In this document: one piece after another, positions 23,181 to 34,377 of the stretch
How positions within the stretch are numbered: the stretch's first letter is position 1
Layout of the letters: each line of letters opens with the position of its first letter
Assembly (NCBI GenBank): GCA_027886175.1
Contig: JAJNNQ010000137.1
Coordinates: forward strand, 2,298,001-2,362,000
Direction: 5' to 3'
Origin: Phylloscopus collybita
Lineage: Eukaryota > Chordata > Aves > Passeriformes > Phylloscopidae
DNA: 64,000 nt
Program-made: the position numbers and the translations under genes
Notes under the pieces: generated by a model
What the model was told of the DNA's origin: nothing
What the model saw: the letters and a program-made list of their open reading frames with translations, nothing else
Database searches by the model: none

Positions 23181-23391
23181 CCAGGGATCCAGGGGCAGCC
23201 ACAGCTCCTCTGGGCAACTTGTGCCAGGCCCTCACCACCCTCACGGGGAAGAATTTCTTCCTAATATCCAAATCTAAATCTTTCCTCTTTCAGTTAAAAA
23301 ACATTCCCCTCTATCCTATATCCTATCTTACCTGCTCATGTAAAAACTCTCCCTCCCTCTTTTTGATAAGCCCCCTTTAAGTACTGAAAGG
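23181..23391 (-). mobile_element. CR1 fragment, right part, split by an LTR
   Basis: Continues the interrupted CR1: the box 'ggatccaggggcagccacag' at 23185-23204, 'ctcaccaccctcacggggaa' at about 23232-23251 and 'gaatttcttcctaatatcc' follow in the expected order. It fades out in an A/T-rich stretch near 23391. Confidence 0.9.
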
Positions 23392-25747
23392 ATAAGCCTT
23401 GGATGTCTGAGAAGAGTTAAAATCACAGCTTTTCTTCCTTAGATCAAGCCTGACTAAGCGTGACTGGTGTGACAGCACTTGAAACCACAGCAAGGCTTCG
23501 CTTTTCCCCATGGTCACACGGATTCTGGATGGCAAAGAGAAGCTGTAACTTGCAGTGGGGTTTTTTTGTGCCTTCTTCGTAGCCCTTGTCTCCTCGGTAT
23601 TTCAAACACAAAGCAATCCCCAGTGTGCTTCAGATAAGGGCAGGCCCATCCATACCTCGGTGACACGGGGTTGTGACAGTGACACACCCAGTCCAACTTT
23701 CTTCAGCCAGAGAAATGCCTTGCCCTCTGCAGCAGCCCTGGGATAATTAACCCTGTCATCCGTGCTTAAATGGAGTGCTTTGTTCCACCAGCCTGAGGCT
23801 CAGGCCTTTAGGATTGCTTCTCTCTGGTCATTTCCTCCCAGATCCCTCTATCTGCTGGGAAAGGTGATAAACGACTCCCTGCTAACCACTCTCTCTGCGT
23901 TTCTGCAGCACCTTGCGGAAAAGTTATCACTGGAGGAGCTGCAGATGATGCTGAACTTCAATTAGGCCTCAAATTAGTTGTGCAGGGTGACATTTTCCAA
24001 TCATGCAACATTAGCATCCTCCCTAATTATGAAAATGTAAAGCTAACTTCTGTTTCATAATAAATTAGGCTTGTTCTCTCTGTCTAAAACACACAAGCCC
24101 TCACACAGCACAATCTCCTGCAGGTCTTCTCTTCCTGTTTTGCTGATGCTCAGGAGCAGACCGAACCACAGTGACCTCCCTGTCCTCTAAAGGTCAGGAA
24201 TGGTGCCTGATCAGTGGGCAGGTGAAGGGAAATCAGCAAAAAAGTGGAAAAAGACACTGAAGGAATGGGGGTTTATCAGTGCTGGGCACAGCCTTGGGTG
24301 TTCTCACACCAAAAGTAGCATCTTTCTTCAAGGAGTAGGGAGAAGGGGCCAGAGGAAAAATCCTACCCTCTCCCTTCTCCACTGAGCTTTGGCACCTCAG
24401 GTTTTCTCAGCCCATTTGTCCAACCCTGAGAGAGGTGTTGGAGCCTCCCTTCCATCACAGCGCTGGCAAATCCATAAGGGAGCAAGATTGCAGGTGTGCT
24501 GCCACACACCTGATCCTATTTATTCCCAACAAAACCAGGCAGCAGAGCATGCAGGTGAAAGGACATAAGAAAAAAAAAGGAGCAACCAGCTTTTTTGTCA
24601 GAGAACAGCTTGTGTAAACACCACAACTACTGAAGAATAGGAAAAAAAAAAAAAAGTAAGATTTTTTTTTGTACAGTCAGAGAATTAGAAGAAAGGTCTT
24701 TTTTGGAGCGTTTCCACAATGGCTGGGGAGTGTGTCTCTATTTAAGAGACCACTTAGAGCTGCCTCATTGTGGTTTGTGCTGGAAAAAGGAATCAGGAAC
24801 TGCCTGGCTCTTGCTTGAGAAGTTTTGCAGCGCTGCTGAATGTTTCCTGGAGACCAGCAGACATTGTTGAAAGTAAGTGAAGTCACCTTTGTGCGGGGTC
24901 TGGGCCACAGATCTTTCACCCCTCCACGCATCCCAACCTATCCTGTGTCACTAAAAATAATGGGGCCTCTACAAACAGCCTGGAAACTGCTGGATTTTCA
25001 GCCTGGCTGAGTTTAGCAGGTTCAAGTAATGCTAAAGATGCCTGAAAAACAAAGCAGCCAATTATTGCATCTCTGCATCAGAAGGAACAGGGAGCTGCAG
25101 AGAGTGGCTGACAGGCAGCTAAATAGTGCACTAACGAGCAGGATGGCTGGAATCTGTCACAGCACTAATGAAGGTCAGGATAAGGCACCTGCATATTTTA
25201 AGGAGTGAGATGTGTGCATCTGAAGATGCCCAGATGTGACATTTAAAGACAGAGATCATAAACTAAGTGCAGTCACTGCTGAGAACTGGAGCCTGGGATT
25301 GCACAGGACATGTGGATAAAAGAATTTAAAACAGTTTAAGAACTGGGAGTGGAGAAGGCTTGGAGTCTGTGGAGAAGATGGAGAACCAGTAACTTCTGGA
25401 GTGAAACTAATCCAAGGGAGAAGCTAATTCTGCTGTAGAAGCTCCCACAACGTGGATGAAATTTTCCAAAAACTGGAGAAAGAGAGAGAGCACTCAGCTT
25501 GTCATGCAGGGAAAGGGGAGCAGCTGAAGCAGAGAAGGGGATTTGCAGTATCCTTTTCTACAGAGTAACCTAATTCACCATGAGAACACTGCAGAGGCAC
25601 TTAAATAGGGCAAGGGAAAGCACTGTGTAAGCAAACTCACTGCAAAGCCCAGGGAATGCTGGAAAGCACAGAGAGTGGGCTGCAGACTGCAGCTCCTCTG
25701 CTTTCAGCTGCAGTTTTCATTTGAAGGCTCATTTATTGCTGCAAAAG

Positions 25748-25775
25748 CAAAAAAAAAAAACCAAAAAACAAAAAA

Positions 25776-25816
<41 letters not shown>

Positions 25817-25877
25817 ACCAACAAAAAAACCCAAAACACCAAAAAAAACCCAAAAAACCACCACCACCAAAAAAATC
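25748..25877 (+). repeat. A-rich tract with C interruptions
   Basis: About 130 bases of A broken by single or paired C, the longest pure part being 25777-25815. It could be an old retroposon tail, but no body is recognised upstream. Confidence 0.88.
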
Positions 25878-26574
25878 AGGCTAGTTTAGTACAGTAATCA
25901 GTTAAAAGCTAAGCCAAGCCTCACCTTTAGGGGCCCAGGATGTGAAAGGGGAAATGTCCTCCCCAAAACTACCTGCAAAAGTGCTAGAAGTGCTGTTGGG
26001 CAAATCCTGTGGTCCTTGTGGTTTTGAATATCCAATTCTCAGCACAGCCAGAGCCCTGAGTGCTCCTTCTCAATCTCACGTGCTACACATAAATAAAAAC
26101 CCAACCATATGACAATATTGCAATAATAAAGAAAAAAATTATGGGGACTTGATGGAAGATTTGCTCCTTTCAGACATCAGGATGTTTCCTCTGCCTGTTC
26201 CTTTCCCGTGCTCCGAAATAATCTGATTTTATTTTTTTTTTCCTGCCACAGTGGGTTTCTTTCTTTCTTTTTTTTTTTTTTCCTCCCCAATCAATTCAAT
26301 TGCTGCAGCGAGCCCAACAAGCATTTTGAATAATGAGTTTGTTTTCGGGGTTGAAGGGTTTTGCTTGCTCATCCTGGCTTTGGAGAGAGCTGCCTTTGTG
26401 TTCGCAATGCCAAAAGGGAGCCGGGGCTGCAAAGCACACGAGGAAGGATCAATACTTTAAATGCATTAACACTGGTGAGTTCCAAATGAAGTTAGTGGCT
26501 GCTGAGCATCACTGATTCCACAGTAAGTCTCAGTTCAGTTGGTTAATTTTTCTGAAGGATCAATGCCACAGCTG

Positions 26575-26860
26575 ATGGTTACTGAAGTTTCTTCCTCCGC
26601 CAAGCGCAAGGGGGTTTTGAAATGAGCTCTACGGGGGATCACAAACCAACTCGTCCGTGTAAATAAGAGGAGCATGGGTAATTCTCTTAATCTGTCAAGA
26701 CCAGCCTGGCAAAGACAGGAATCATAAAACCTGAACTAAACCAGCTTCGAATTTTGGATCTAAATTTCACAGTCCCTCTCGTTGCACGGGGCCAGTCAAA
26801 ACCGCTGGGCCCGACCTCGCCGCAGCTCTCGGGGAAAATGGACTTGAAAGCCACGGCTTC
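26575..26860. other. CpG-rich patch
   Basis: I count about 14 CpG dinucleotides in 285 bases, densest at 26780-26840, against a CpG-poor surround. This could be a small CpG island, an enhancer or a chance GC-rich segment. No gene start is recognised next to it. Confidence 0.45.
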
Positions 26861-27902
26861 CATCCAAACAGAATGCAGATTTTGTGTGCAATTCTTGCAA
26901 TATTTGGGCCTTTCAGGATCCTAAACTCTTCAGGCAACCTTATGGCATGTAGATCTTATGGTATGTATGTAAACTGATGCCCTTATACCTTCAATACCAT
27001 CAATAAACTTTATGTTGATCTCTATTTTTCACTGGGGTTGCAGTCAAGTCTCCTTCACAGAATTAAGCCATCTGTAGGCAGAGTGCATGATTCTCCCTCC
27101 AAGAAAGAGAGAAAGGGGGTGGAAACATGGGTGGAAGAGTGCAGGCAATGGTTTAAGAGGAGATTGATTGTATGTCAGGAGGAGAAAGAGACCCAAGGTC
27201 TGGAGGGAAAGAAGAAGCAAAAAAGCAACAAATGTGGAGAAATTTTGGTGAGACAGAAGCTTGGGGAAGTAAGGGAAATGAAAAATGCAACCCTTTTCAG
27301 GGATATTTATGCACATCAGCAAAACAAACGCACCAGTCAAGGCTCAAAGAACCCAGGAACTCAGTGTGAGGAGTTGCATTTGGAGCTATGTGGTAATTAA
27401 GCTCATCTAGACTATCTGAAGGAGAGTTTAACTCCACTACTCCCAGTTTAGTCAGGAGGGCTCTGTCATAACTCCACATTTATCATGGATTTGAGTCTCA
27501 GTCATTTAAAGGACAGGAATGCTCATCACAGAATTCCAGCTAAATTTAAGGCCTTAAAGACATAAGTCTGTACCCACCATTGCTCCCCTTTTAGGTATCT
27601 GAAGAACTTTTCATATCAGTTTTCAGACCAAAAGAGGAGATCTACCAAGGAACAGATCAGTGGAAATGTCCACCCACAGCTGACCTAGATACAAAACCTT
27701 GTCATTGTTCTGATCTGATTTTTTGCTTTATTTTTGCTGATTGTCACAACTTCAAGCAGACAAAATTCCTACCTTCACCTGGAGGCGATTGCTACCTAGC
27801 TGCAACCTTCATATCTTTTTTATCTGCCACAGTGGGTATCATTCATATCATTACCCTGTCATAAGAAATATGGAGCTTTCTTGTAACCCTTGTTCTCGAT
27901 TC

Positions 27903-28041
27903 CCCAGCCCTGGAAGTGCTCCAGGCAAGGCTGGGCAGGGCTTGGAGCAACCTGGGATAGTGGAAGGTGTCCCAGTGCATGGCAGGACTGGATGATCTTT
28001 AAGGTCCCTTCCAACCCAAACCACTCTGTGACTCCATGATT
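27903..28041 (+). mobile_element. CR1 LINE 3'-terminal fragment
   Basis: Plus strand: 'ccctggaagtgctccaggca', 'gcttggagcaacctgggata', 'ggaaggtgtccc', 'gatctttaaggtcccttcca', ending in 'ctgtgactccatgattt', the relic terminal octamers. It is 5'-truncated. Confidence 0.92.
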
Positions 28042-28084
28042 TCCAAGTCCAACACACACAAATGTTATGGGGCAAACTCCTTCT

Positions 28085-28195
28085 AAAAAAAAACCAAAAA
28101 CAACCAAACAAAAAACCCCAAACCAAACCAAACCAAAAAAAAAACCAACACCAAACCAAAACAAAAACCCCCACAAAACAAGCAAACCCAAAACA
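28085..28195 (+). repeat. A/C-rich low-complexity tract
   Basis: About 110 bases almost only of A and C, including 'ccaaaccaaaccaaacc'-like phasing. It lies 40 bases past the end of the CR1 fragment. Confidence 0.85.
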
Positions 28196-28756
28196 TTTTT
28201 AAATAATAACTGAGGTTTCCCTACTTTGCTTACCTGGAAATGGCATTCCTAGCAATTTTTTTTGCCCAACTGTATGAAGGTTTGGAACATTCTTGCCTCC
28301 TTTTCCAAAAAGAAGACAAGAATCACAAGTAATCTTGTGATCCCTGTAAAAGTGGTGGATCTTTAAATAGAGTTGCTTGATGCACTTGAAATTTTTCGAC
28401 TAAAACAAAAACAGGGGGGGAAAAAAAAGTAGACATTTTCATGCATATTTGCACAAAAAAACCCCCCATAAATCCACCAACCAAAAGCATCACATCTTTT
28501 ATTTTGGGATAGGTGGCCTTAGCTTAAAAAAAAAAAGAATAATGAGACTTGTGCTAAAATTGGAGAGCTGTCAACACTGTGCATTCTTGCTATACATTAA
28601 AAGTCACTTAGAAAGGAGCAGGAACTCAGGCTATGTTCATGTATGCACAGAACAGGTGGGGAATTTGCAAATTGCTGACAACATTTTCAAATTTGACAAA
28701 TATATTAAAAAAAAAAAAAAAGGCAACAGGAAACTTTGCCCTACCACCCCCCCAAA

Positions 28757-28788
<32 letters not shown>

Positions 28789-28989
28789 AGAAAAAGAAAA
28801 AAAAAGAAAAAAAAAAAAAAGAAAAAAAAAAAAGTTTGTGTTTGTCCTTCTTTCATTTCCAGAAACTGGGGATTACATGTTAGATGATTGTTTTCTGGCA
28901 TAGACATTAGAAGATTTTCAATCTAAAAAGGAAAGATATGTTCTATTACCATCAGCAGCAGGCATATTAAAGCCTTTATTATAGACCCA
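28196..28989. other. Unassigned stretch with A-rich repeats
   Basis: Includes an A run at about 28709-28722 and the A/G-rich tract at 28754-28833. No gene recognised. Confidence 0.5.
28754..28833 (+). repeat. A-rich tract with G interruptions
   Basis: Eighty bases of A with scattered single G. A C run of about 9 bases precedes it. The open frames of lysine here (or phenylalanine on the other strand) are meaningless. Confidence 0.92.
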
Positions 28990-29180
28990 CAGGATCACAG
29001 AATGATTTGGATTGGAAAAGATCCAAAGTTCATCCAGTTCCAACCCCTGCCATGGGCAGGGACACCTTCCACTACCCCAGGTTGTTCCAAGCCTCATCCC
29101 ACCTGCCCTTGGACACTTCCAGGGATCCAGGGGCAGCCACAGTTTCATGCACAGCTTGTGCCAGGGCCTCCATTGTGTTC
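28990..29180 (-). mobile_element. CR1 LINE 3'-end fragment
   Basis: From the 3' terminus on the minus strand ('...attctgtgatcct', 28990-29003) through 'ccatggcaggggttggaact' (29037-29056) to 'ctggatccctggaagtgtcc' (about 29112-29131) and 'ggccctggcac' (about 29157-29167). The upstream part is degraded. Confidence 0.92.
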
Positions 29181-30263
29181 CCACAAGGGACACTCCTGAC
29201 TGGATATTTCCTCCTACATGACAGGAGGACCTCGGAGTTGTCCTGAAACAATTTTCCCAGGCAGTAAAATCCTTCCCAAAGCTCATCAGCTGGACATTGG
29301 CTGGCACTCTGAGGACAGAGACTGTGTCAGGTTGTTTAATCTCTTTCCTGGATGGTCTCGGTTCCCCACAGAGATGCACAAAAGACTTTGGAGAAACCCA
29401 CAGAGGTTCAGGCCTCGATGCTGATACCTCCTGGAAACAACAGCCACGGCCTGATTGTGTGGAGCTGTGTCTGCTTTCATCAGTTTGGAGTCTGGCACCT
29501 GGAGACCTCAGTGAATATCTCCCTTTTTTTTTTTTTTTTTTTTTTCACTGCTATATTCTCTCTGCAATTGATGCAGGGGAATGAAAAGGAGCAGGTTTGG
29601 ACTGGCAGGAAGAAAGCTGCAGGTGCTGGGAAGATAAGCACTGCAGGGTTTGAAAGGCTTTTAGGTGGCTTAACACTTGCTTAACCAGCTGTTAATTAAA
29701 CAAAACATGCAGATAAGTTACAAAAGTGCCTCCAGTGCCCCCTAATGCTCTTCCTAACTATTGGTACGGCCTGAATAAGGGGACGGGACATTTTCAAAGG
29801 CCACAGCGCCAACTCTTTGATCCTCTGAGGTTCACCAGCCAAGTTCTCAACTTTGTTTGACCCCTTTTAATTAACAGGATCCAACAGCATCATCGGTAAA
29901 AGTTGTTGGAGGATTTTTCTTCAAGAAATGCTCCGTGAGTTATTTTTTTGAGAGGAAACAAGGAGTCCTAATTTCTCTGGGGTAATTACTGCAAGGCAGG
30001 CTGAGGCAAAGCAGTTGAAGCACGTTTATTTCATCACAGGCACAATGCTAATTCAAAAGCCTATTAAAAACGACAGAGACAGGAGGAGTTCAGCCTCCTC
30101 CATCCCTTCACAGCTTTACACTTCCTTAAATGCTTTCCCATGTGTGTTGTATATTCTCCCTGAACCAGGTAGAATTTTGTACCCACACGGTCTGACCAGT
30201 GCTGAAAAGTCTCTGTTCTTTATTTCCCTGGCCATCAGCAAGGGGACAGACATCCATCTATTT
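29181..30263. other. Unassigned stretch
   Basis: A T run at 29524-29545 is the main simple repeat. The segment at about 29755-29905 is repeat-free and balanced in composition, a weak candidate for conserved non-coding DNA. No exon recognised. Confidence 0.45.
29524..29545 (+). repeat. Poly-T run (22 nt)
   Basis: Uninterrupted T homopolymer. Confidence 0.92.
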
Positions 30264-30534
30264 TCTGTGACAGAACAAGAGGAAACAGCCTCAGGCTGTG
30301 CCTGGGGAGGTTCAGGTTGGATATTAGGAAAAAAAAAATAAATTCTTCACTGAAATGTTACCAAGCATTGGAACAGACTGCCTGGGGGAGTGGTGGTGTC
30401 ACCACCACTGGAAGTGTTCAAAAAAACTTGTGGATGTGGCACTTGAGGATGTTGTTTAATGGTTGGATATGATGGTGGTGCTGGGTTGGACTTGATGGTC
30501 TCGGAAGTTTTTTTCCATCCTTAACGATTCCATA
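30264..30534 (+). mobile_element. Older CR1 3'-end copy, complete to the terminus
   Basis: Belongs to a different CR1 subfamily from most others here. In order it carries 'gaacaagaggaaacagcctc', 'gaggttcaggttggatatta', 'ggaacagactgcctggggga', 'ggaagtgttcaaaaaaactt', 'gttggacttgatggtctcgg' and a final 'ttaacgattccata'. The run of substitutions suggests it is older than the 'gtgtccctgcccatgg' type copies. Confidence 0.9.
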
Positions 30535-31089
30535 ATTTAAAGAACTGCCCAAATGAAGTAGTGCCACGAAGTTAAGACATTTAATTTTCACAGATTTTAA
30601 TTTCTTGAATGCTCTGCATTCTGTATTTTACAGCCCTTTCTCCGCTTTCCTATCAGCAACAGCGCTCCTGCTCCTGGGGTAGGAGTCCTCCACCCAAAAT
30701 GTATTAATGCTTGTAAGGAAAACCAACTGATTCTACCCAGGATCAGCAGCTGACAGAGGAACTAAATAGACCTCTTTAGCAACTGGATAGCCTTATATTT
30801 CATTGGTATTGATCCACTGAAGTGTTATTTTGGCCATATTTCTGCCTGCAAAAATCTTTGATGCCATGCAAAATTACTCAGCAGACAGGGTGTGAATTAC
30901 AGTCTATAGCCATTAGCAGACTGCTAAAAAAGATTTGTTTTAATGCTCTAAGAATGGCACATGTGGGCCTGATGCTATTCATATTAATGTAAATCTGGGG
31001 GGAGAAAAAAAAAATTGCTCCCTTTGTAGAATTTGTTTCTTCATAAGTGAGAATGACTTGAATCAGACCTCCAACAGTAACTGCATGAG
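30535..31089. other. Unassigned AT-rich stretch
   Basis: No repeat recognised. AT-rich, with a short A run near 31004-31014. The part at 30840-30990 could be conserved non-coding DNA; this is a guess from appearance. Confidence 0.4.
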
Positions 31090-31203
31090 TGGAGCAGGTT
31101 GCTCAGAGAAGTTATGGATGCCCCATCCCTGGAAATGTTCAAGGCCAGGCTGGATGGGGCTCTGAGCAACCTGGGGTAGGGGAAGGTGTCCATGGACTTG
31201 GAA
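31090..31203 (+). mobile_element. CR1 LINE fragment, both ends missing
   Basis: Plus strand: 'ggagcaggttgctcagagaa', 'gatgccccatccctggaaat', 'gttcaaggccaggctggatg', 'gagcaacctggggtagggga'. The terminal segment after 'ggaaggtgtcc' is lost or replaced. Confidence 0.88.
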
Positions 31204-34200
31204 AGGAAGAGAAAGCCTGGGATAGAGGGGTCAGACAAATCTGTAGGATGAACACGAGCACATCCAGAAGAAACAAGGAGTACAGCAGGGATGGGACAGG
31301 GGAGGAGATGGTGGGTTTGGCCCCACTGTCTGGTTTTCCTTCAGACTCAGGTGCTGCCAGGCAAGAACTGAGCAGTTTTGGTTAGATGCCATCTCGAAAA
31401 GGGCACAAGGAAGAAAGAGCAAAATCCTGATTTCGTGAAGCCTCCATTCACTCTTTGCTCCATCCTCACTGCAGTGAAGTGCTGTGGGATTCTGGCTGAA
31501 CCAAGAATGGGAACACAACCAGTGTCAGGGCCAGTCTGGCCTCCAGACTGGGGGAAACACAACCCTGCACTCCTGAAAGGAGAAAGGACAAGAAGGGGCA
31601 TAAAAGCCCTCACAGAAACCTTCAGGACTGGATCCAACCTCTGCAAAAAGGCAAGGCCAGTGGCTCATTAAACAGGACTGGGCTGTGGGGTGGAAAAGCC
31701 TTTATGAAAAGCAGCAGCTCCTTCCCCACACCTGTGAACAGGGGCAGTGGCATTGACCTTCCTTTGGAAAATCACACAGGGATTTAAGGATGGAAAGTGC
31801 TGCTTCAGCACTGTTATTTTTGTTCAGAGGGAGTGCTTCAGAGGCAGAAGGGGGTTTAGTACTTCTTTTAATTTTTTTTTTTTTTTTAATGGCTGTTCAT
31901 CCAAGAGCTCTAAGGGAATTTGGCTCTCATGCTTTTTGGGCTGTGTGAGGCAGCACATGTCACACCTGTGCCTTTGTGTCTCACCTGGCAGTGCTCTGAT
32001 TGGGAGAGAACATCTAAGAAGGGTGGGAAGAGATCAGGAAAGGTCCAGTGGAGCTGCTGAAGCTTTTGGGGTGGTGCAATATTATTTTCCCCTCTTTGAA
32101 GGGAGGAGGGGATACCTTAAATGTGTTTAGAAAAGCGAGCTGCTCCTCTGGCCCTCAGCAAGGCCTTCCCTGAGTCCTGGCCTCACTTGGAGTTCTCTTA
32201 ATTCTGTCCTTCCTGCCAAGGGTCAGGCACCAAAATCTGAGACTGAGACATCACAGGAGAGGCTGCTCCCTTCAAGTTTCCAGCCCCGTTTTATGCTGAT
32301 TCAAAGATATGAATATTTTGTTTGGATAATTAGCTGCAACTTTTATCTCAACTGAGCCTGGAGCGCTCCAGGATTTTTCCCATTTCTGCTCTGGAGTCAT
32401 GGGGTTTGTTTCTCCTGTGGCCTGTTACAAATTCAGATCAGATAGCTGGGGTTTATCCTGACATGACCTGACCTGAGTTCATCCTGATTTTCCTCCTCCC
32501 CAAAGCCAGGAAAGTATCACAGGTAGAGAACACTCAGGTTAAATAAGCAAGGTGCATCCTGCAGACTGGGAAAGCAATCCACTGCAGTAGCCTGAAACTG
32601 CTTTCTTCTCCCTACTTCAGGTGATAGCCAAAGCCTGGATTGCTCTTTAAAATATTTAACTGTGGGAAATAATTTGTTTCCTTCAATCTGTTTATAGACA
32701 GAGTATTTTATTTTTTTTTAATATTAGAGAGATCAGCACATTTTTCCCTGCAGCAGCTGCACTTTGGTTTATATTAGAGAGAGAGACTGATAACTTTACA
32801 GAACAGCATTCACAGCCTTTCTCTGAAAACCTCAACACCCACTCACTCCAGTCCCTGCAGAACAAGGGAAGATTTACAGGGCTGGGGATGGCAAAGGAAC
32901 ACTTCTGGTTGTAGCCAGAGCAGGGTGTCCCTTCTCTCATTTGTAGGACAGTGGAAAAGGTGGGTCATGGAGGTTGACTGTGGGATGCATAAAAACGAAT
33001 TCAGTTTTTGGACAAACTTTGGAAGCACGACTTAACCCATTCAAACACTCCTAAAATCTCAGTTCTTCTCTGACCACATGGTCCTTCTTCTAGCTCATGG
33101 TAATCAAGGATGGTTCTCCAGTGTCACCCCACTGCAAAGGGATCCATCCCAAGCCCTCAGGCCAGAGGAGGGTCAGGATTTGGGCTGCCAGGCAATTTAT
33201 CTTCCTCTTGCATGAGGACATTGGTTCATCAACCAACTCAAATGCATTAAGGAAGCTGCTGGGAGGATAAATCCAAGTGGAAGAGGAGGACAGGGTGAAC
33301 CTCCCCCTCTTAAACTCCAATAGGTCCAAGCAGGAACTACAATGCCCTGCGAAACATGCAGATTTGGGGAATCCCTGACAAAAGAGAGGGGATGCAGCCC
33401 TAGGTTGGTCTCACATGGGAATGGGCACTGCTGGGACTGTCCATGAATTTGTAGAGGATAAATGAGTGCTAGGGAGAAAACTGGAGGGATCTTTGTGTCC
33501 AGAGCTGGTGATTCCAACACATTCTGTGTCACCAGGGCTCCTGCACCACACCTCCAACACTGCAGTGTGGCAGAAGGGAGGGGAGGAAGAGGGAGAAAAT
33601 GGAAAGAGAAGCACAGCTCCCCGGGCTGGCATTTTAATATTGAAAGGCTGTGAAATCTAATAAGAGCTACAAGGGAGGGTGATGCATATTTTCCTCGTGC
33701 TAGGATGAAATTGGGATTCAATAACTAAATGTGACAAAATATGCAATTTCCCATAGATTTCATGCAGCAGGGCGCTTCCTGTGTAATAACCTTAAACCAG
33801 GATTTTTTCCCTTAGCCCAAGGAAGATCTCTTGCCTCCATCTTATCTGAGTAATAGTTCAGCCCCCATGAAGTACAGGCTGCCACTTTAGCTGCACCTTA
33901 TCACTGCCTGTTGGCACATGGCGAACAAAAGTTGATTTTCCCCCCTTTTCTTCCCCATAAATGATATCTTCCTGCTTCTTCCTGTGAGAAATAAGCCTGA
34001 GCTGTGAATCGTGGGGGGAAGAGTAATTTTTAGTTGGCCTCGGTCTCTTTTATGGCGCTGAGGTGTAAAGAGCCTTTGAAATGTGTTTCATTAAGACCTC
34101 TTGGAGATGCCTCTTGATTTCAGGGCCATATTGACCGTCACAGAGATGTTGGGAAAACTGCAGCAGAGCTGCTCCCATCCCCTGGGGTGAAACCCTGCTC

Positions 34201-34290
34201 CTAGATGTCATTCTCTAAGTGGGGACACTTTGGACATGGGCTCATGACCTCGATCCACGCAGCCTGACTTTGGAGTTGGATCTGATTCTG
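31204..34290. other. Unassigned stretch
   Basis: A T run lies at about 31873-31888. A 174-codon frame at 33197-33721 (minus) has no domain and no splice context I can see. The segment at 33780-33960 is repeat-free and resembles conserved non-coding DNA in texture only. Confidence 0.4.
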
Positions 34291-34377
34291 AGGTTGGCCT
34301 TGCTTTGAACAGGGAGTGGGGGGGAGTTGGACCAGGTGACCTTCAGAGCTCAGATGCCACCTCAATTATTTCATGGC
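34291..34377 (+). mobile_element. Degraded CR1 3'-terminal fragment
   Basis: Plus strand resembles the end of an older CR1 subfamily: 'aacagggagtgggggggagt', 'tggaccaggtgaccttcaga', 'cctcaattatttcatggct'. It is short and divergent. Confidence 0.65.

Larger units (their letters stand above)
23392..27902. other. Long unassigned stretch with an A-rich tract and a CpG-rich patch
   Basis: Contains A and T runs at about 24640-24670, the long A-rich tract at 25748-25877 and a pyrimidine tract at 26260-26285. A CpG-rich patch is listed separately at 26575-26860. Around 23990-24090 is AT-rich sequence with homeobox-like TAATTA words. No exon, transposon or RNA gene is recognised. Confidence 0.4.

Noticed and set aside
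25748..25877. Processed pseudogene tail
   Set aside because: The tract is A-rich, but the preceding sequence shows no open frame, recognisable transcript or target-site duplication.
26995..27035. LTR-like polyadenylation signal in 'caataaactttatgttgatc'
   Set aside because: No TATA box, inverted ends or flanking duplication could be placed around it.
28449..28907. Lysine- or phenylalanine-rich open frames
   Set aside because: They are translations of A-rich low-complexity DNA.
33197..33721. 174-codon open frame, minus strand
   Set aside because: No recognisable domain, and overlapping open frames in other phases of the same strand are equally uninformative.
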